A DNA stretch of 20,180 nt from Chara braunii (lineage: Eukaryota; Streptophyta; Charophyceae; Charales; Characeae), in contig BFEA01000316.1 of assembly GCA_003427395.1 (NCBI GenBank), forward strand, positions 1,644,592-1,664,771, written 5' to 3'. Position 1 is the first letter of the stretch. Each line of letters starts with the position of its first letter. Of the stretch, positions 17,892 to 20,180 are shown piece by piece. A program made the translations under genes and the position numbers. The notes under the pieces are model-generated. The model was not told the DNA's origin, made no database searches, and saw only the letters and a list, made by a program, of their open reading frames with translations.

Positions 17892-18704
17892 TCATGTAGG
17901 CTCTTCGAACAGATCAGGGAACTTAGCAACGACGTGTTCTATCTCTGGGGGTGTTCTAACGGCCTCCCCTTTCTCAGAGACATACACTAGGTACATACCC
18001 TCCTCTTGGTTCTGTTTGTAATAGTTGTAGAACGCTGATGCACACAAGCAGCCATAGGTATCTATAATGCTACTGGCTTTGAACTTAGTCAATCTGACTG
18101 TTCTGCCATCGGGCAACTTANGTTTAAGCACCTTCTTGTCCCAGTCGAACTGGGGCTTAGCAACCTCAAGGTAGTACATGCCTAACAACATGTCAAACGG
18201 CAAGTCGTCGCTTACCAAGAACGAAATCTTATGATTCAGTTCCCCTCCTCCATAGGAGAAGGTACANACTACGTCCTTGATATAGTCTGTGACTATCATG
18301 CGCTCCTTATTGGCCAAAGTAGATGCTACGGGTCTACTAAGGTGCTGTACCCGGTCCTGTAGGTGCAGCCTTTCCAATCAGTCGCGACTTATGTAATTCC
18401 GCGTGGAGCCAATGTCTATGAAGGCACCACATTTGCGGCCTCCTACATCGACTTCCACCACGAAATGTTCCCCTCTAGGACCTTTCCTTAGTGCCACCCA
18501 AGATTCGCGAGGGTCCTTGTTTGACCATTCACTTTCTAAATCTTCTAAGGCTTCAGACACATCTAACGTATAGAGCATTGTTTGGTCCGGATGAGTCTGC
18601 GGGGTGACTAAAGAGTCATTAGCTATGGCCTGCTCATGAAGTGGGGAGGGTATCAAGCCCACTTCACCATGAGTAGAAGCAGCTAAAACTTCCATCGGCC
18701 TCAC
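17892..18704 (-). pseudogene. Aspartic protease region of element B
   Basis: Two same-register frames (18704-18378 and 18377-17892) cover an acidic spacer and a retropepsin-like domain. The active site reads FIDIGSTRNYIS: the usual Asp-Thr/Ser-Gly triad is Asp-Ile-Gly here (codons 18416-18408, central codon ATT), one C-to-T step from Thr. A TGA lies just after ISRD (18380-18378) and another at 17894-17892, before the RT leader. A later hydrophobic segment (FDMLLGMYYLE) matches the second half of a retropepsin fold. The first frame overlaps the gag stop by 2 nt in the -1 register. Two ambiguous bases (18121, 18267) fall here. Confidence 0.85.
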
Positions 18705-20180
18705 ATGTTTCCCGAGCTAGAAGCCTGGGAAGAAGATGCCCCCATCTTAGGAGGTATCTTCTGCGTGACCTTTGCGTTCTGGCACTTGTACTGGGTGTGT
18801 CCGTATTCACCACAGTTTATACAAGCGCCACGCACTCGGCGGTCCCGCCACAAGTCTTGATCAAGACCTGCCTTGACCCAATCAGCCACTTTGGTCTGAT
18901 TGGAGGCGGCCTTCCCTTGACTCTTTGGTTGGCCCTTCACTCGACCACCAACCTTAGCCTTAACTAATGCGGCGAGGGTGCTACCCTTAGCAGTCTCCTC
19001 GCCGTCGTACTCTGAAACGTCCAGCAGGTCTGTGAGCTCATCGATCTCTGTTTGAGTTCCATCGGACTCAACCATCATCAACTTAGCCCCCTTCTTTTTC
19101 CATTCCTGCGGACTCTTCTTCTTCCTCGTGTCATTCTGAGTAGGTTGAGCATTCCCTAGAGTGGCCTCCAAATCTAAGGCTTTTCTAGACAATGTCTCAA
19201 AAGAGTGATACTCGAGGCGTGCCTCGCTGGCCAGCAAGTTTTTGAAATTCTCTGGGAGACATCTCACAAGCGTTGTCAATAAGAACTGGTTATTGTAGTT
19301 GATACCAGGAACGACGATTAGGCTGTCAATGGTAGTCGTAAGTTCTCTGACTGACTTAAACTTTCGTTGGTCTAGTCTGTTTATCGCATCAGTGGCCAAT
19401 TGCGCCTGCTGAGAATTGTGCCAGCGAGCTTCTACCATCTCCAAGAACTGGTCTAACGTAAGAGACTGAGCCCAGTCCGCCATGCGTCTCCCATATTCGG
19501 CCTTTGTAACTACATCATCCAGCCATTTCGCTTCCTTACCCTCAAGGTAAGATGCAACAGTTATCACCTCCTCCTCCTGCAAGGTCCTCTTCGCCTTCAC
19601 CCAAACCGGGACTGTTCTCAACCAAGTGTTGAGTTCTTCGTCCTTCTTCTCACCTAAGAAGGCAAGAGGTGGTTTCATAGGGGTCTTAGGGTACCACTGA
19701 CCTTGCGGCTGTCCCTATGAAGGAACAGGTTGTTGTGGTGGTGTAGCTCCCACCGCTGGACCGGAAAAAGAAGAAGCAACAGTCTGTGAGACTGTTGCAG
19801 ATGTGCCCCTTGGTTGTGTGCCAGCTTGTACGGGAAAGGGGCCTGATATCGCCGTTAACGGCAACAGTGACTGTGCTGGTGGCCTAAATCCTGGCCTTTG
19901 CAAAATGTCCAGGATCTGGTCTAGAGTGTTCTGCATAAAGTCCAATCGATTGTCCACATGCGCATGCAGTGACAGCATATTGTTCTTCAATACTTTCATT
20001 GGTTCAGTCAATCCTGACTCATTCAAACCCTCTAACTCAGCTTTGTCAGCCTCTAACGTTTCAAGCCTGGCTGTTCTATTTTTANTTTCTCTTTCTCTAT
20101 CGGTTGCCAGTTTCAGTCCCCTCTCTAATCGTTCATGGATCCTTTTGACCTGTTGGAGCTCTAGAAAATCCCTTTCGCGT
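18701..20180 (-). pseudogene. Gag of element B (partial at the right edge)
   Basis: From the right edge, a Leu/Glu/Lys-rich, probably coiled-coil stretch (about 20180-19950) leads to a Pro/Gln/Ser-rich spacer and a TAG at 19717-19715. The same frame then runs 325 codons: a Retrotrans_gag-like capsid domain (NTWLRTVPVWVKA, WLDDVV, LTLDQFLEMVEARW, FKSVRELTTTID, LVRCLPENF), a charged linker, and a zinc knuckle CINCGEYGHTQYKC (C-x2-C-x4-H-x4-C, near 18820-18779). It ends ATG TGA at 18701. Gag forms the virus-like particle and packages RNA. The true start may lie beyond the window; the register upstream of about 20085 is uncertain because of an ambiguous base. Confidence 0.88.

Larger units (their letters stand above)
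13947..20180 (-). mobile_element. Ty3/gypsy chromovirus, 5' end beyond the window (element B)
   Basis: In minus-strand order the element carries gag, protease, RT, RNase H, integrase, chromodomain, polypurine tract and 3' LTR, the order typical of Ty3/gypsy. At least six in-frame stops, an ~8-nt deletion, a disturbed segment near 15680 and substitutions at key residues make this copy inactive. Its 5' LTR and primer-binding site would lie to the right of 20180. Confidence 0.9.

Overview
The window looks like a transposon-rich stretch of a large eukaryotic genome, most likely from the green lineage. One element carries a plant-type initiator-Met tRNA primer-binding site (TGGTATCAGAGC on the minus strand). 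The Ty3/gypsy polyprotein style and the retroelement mix suggest a streptophyte alga such as a charophyte. That placement is inference from family resemblance; no search was run. I found no cellular gene, rRNA, tRNA or CRISPR array. Nearly everything identifiable is retroelement sequence on the minus strand, and most of it is broken.

Layout. (1) 1-2589: a Ty3/gypsy chromovirus fragment. A 919-bp LTR (269-1187) has a primer-binding site on its left and a polypurine tract plus integrase/chromodomain on its right, so one LTR serves two elements in tandem. The right-hand element breaks off near 2560-2590. (2) 2590-6844: about 4.2 kb with no recognisable gene, containing low-complexity tracts. (3) 6845-12126: a complete-looking Penelope-like retroelement (PLE) bounded by direct repeats of 594 and 600 bp that are about 96% identical. 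Read on the minus strand it encodes a CCHC zinc knuckle, a charged coiled-coil, a SAP-like motif, an N-terminal GIY-YIG endonuclease, a basic linker and a Penelope-type reverse transcriptase. Two in-frame TGA codons and four frame changes interrupt this order. (4) 12127-13946: non-coding DNA with GC-rich inverted repeats, a three-copy ~93-bp repeat, a strong hairpin and a pair of ~180-bp direct repeats. (5) 13947-20180: a second Ty3/gypsy chromovirus on the minus strand. It has its 3' LTR, polypurine tract, chromodomain integrase, RNase H, reverse transcriptase, aspartic protease and gag, and runs off the right edge. It is inactivated by stops, indels and changed key residues.

How the parts relate. 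The two chromoviruses are related but not the same copy: they share LTR ends, conserved blocks inside the LTR, and homologous integrase tails. The PLE is mechanistically unrelated. It has no integrase, protease or RNase H that I can see, and would integrate by target-primed reverse transcription using its GIY-YIG nuclease. The PLE is the most interesting object: its endonuclease lies before the RT, and it carries extra nucleic-acid-binding modules (zinc knuckle, SAP-like) upstream.
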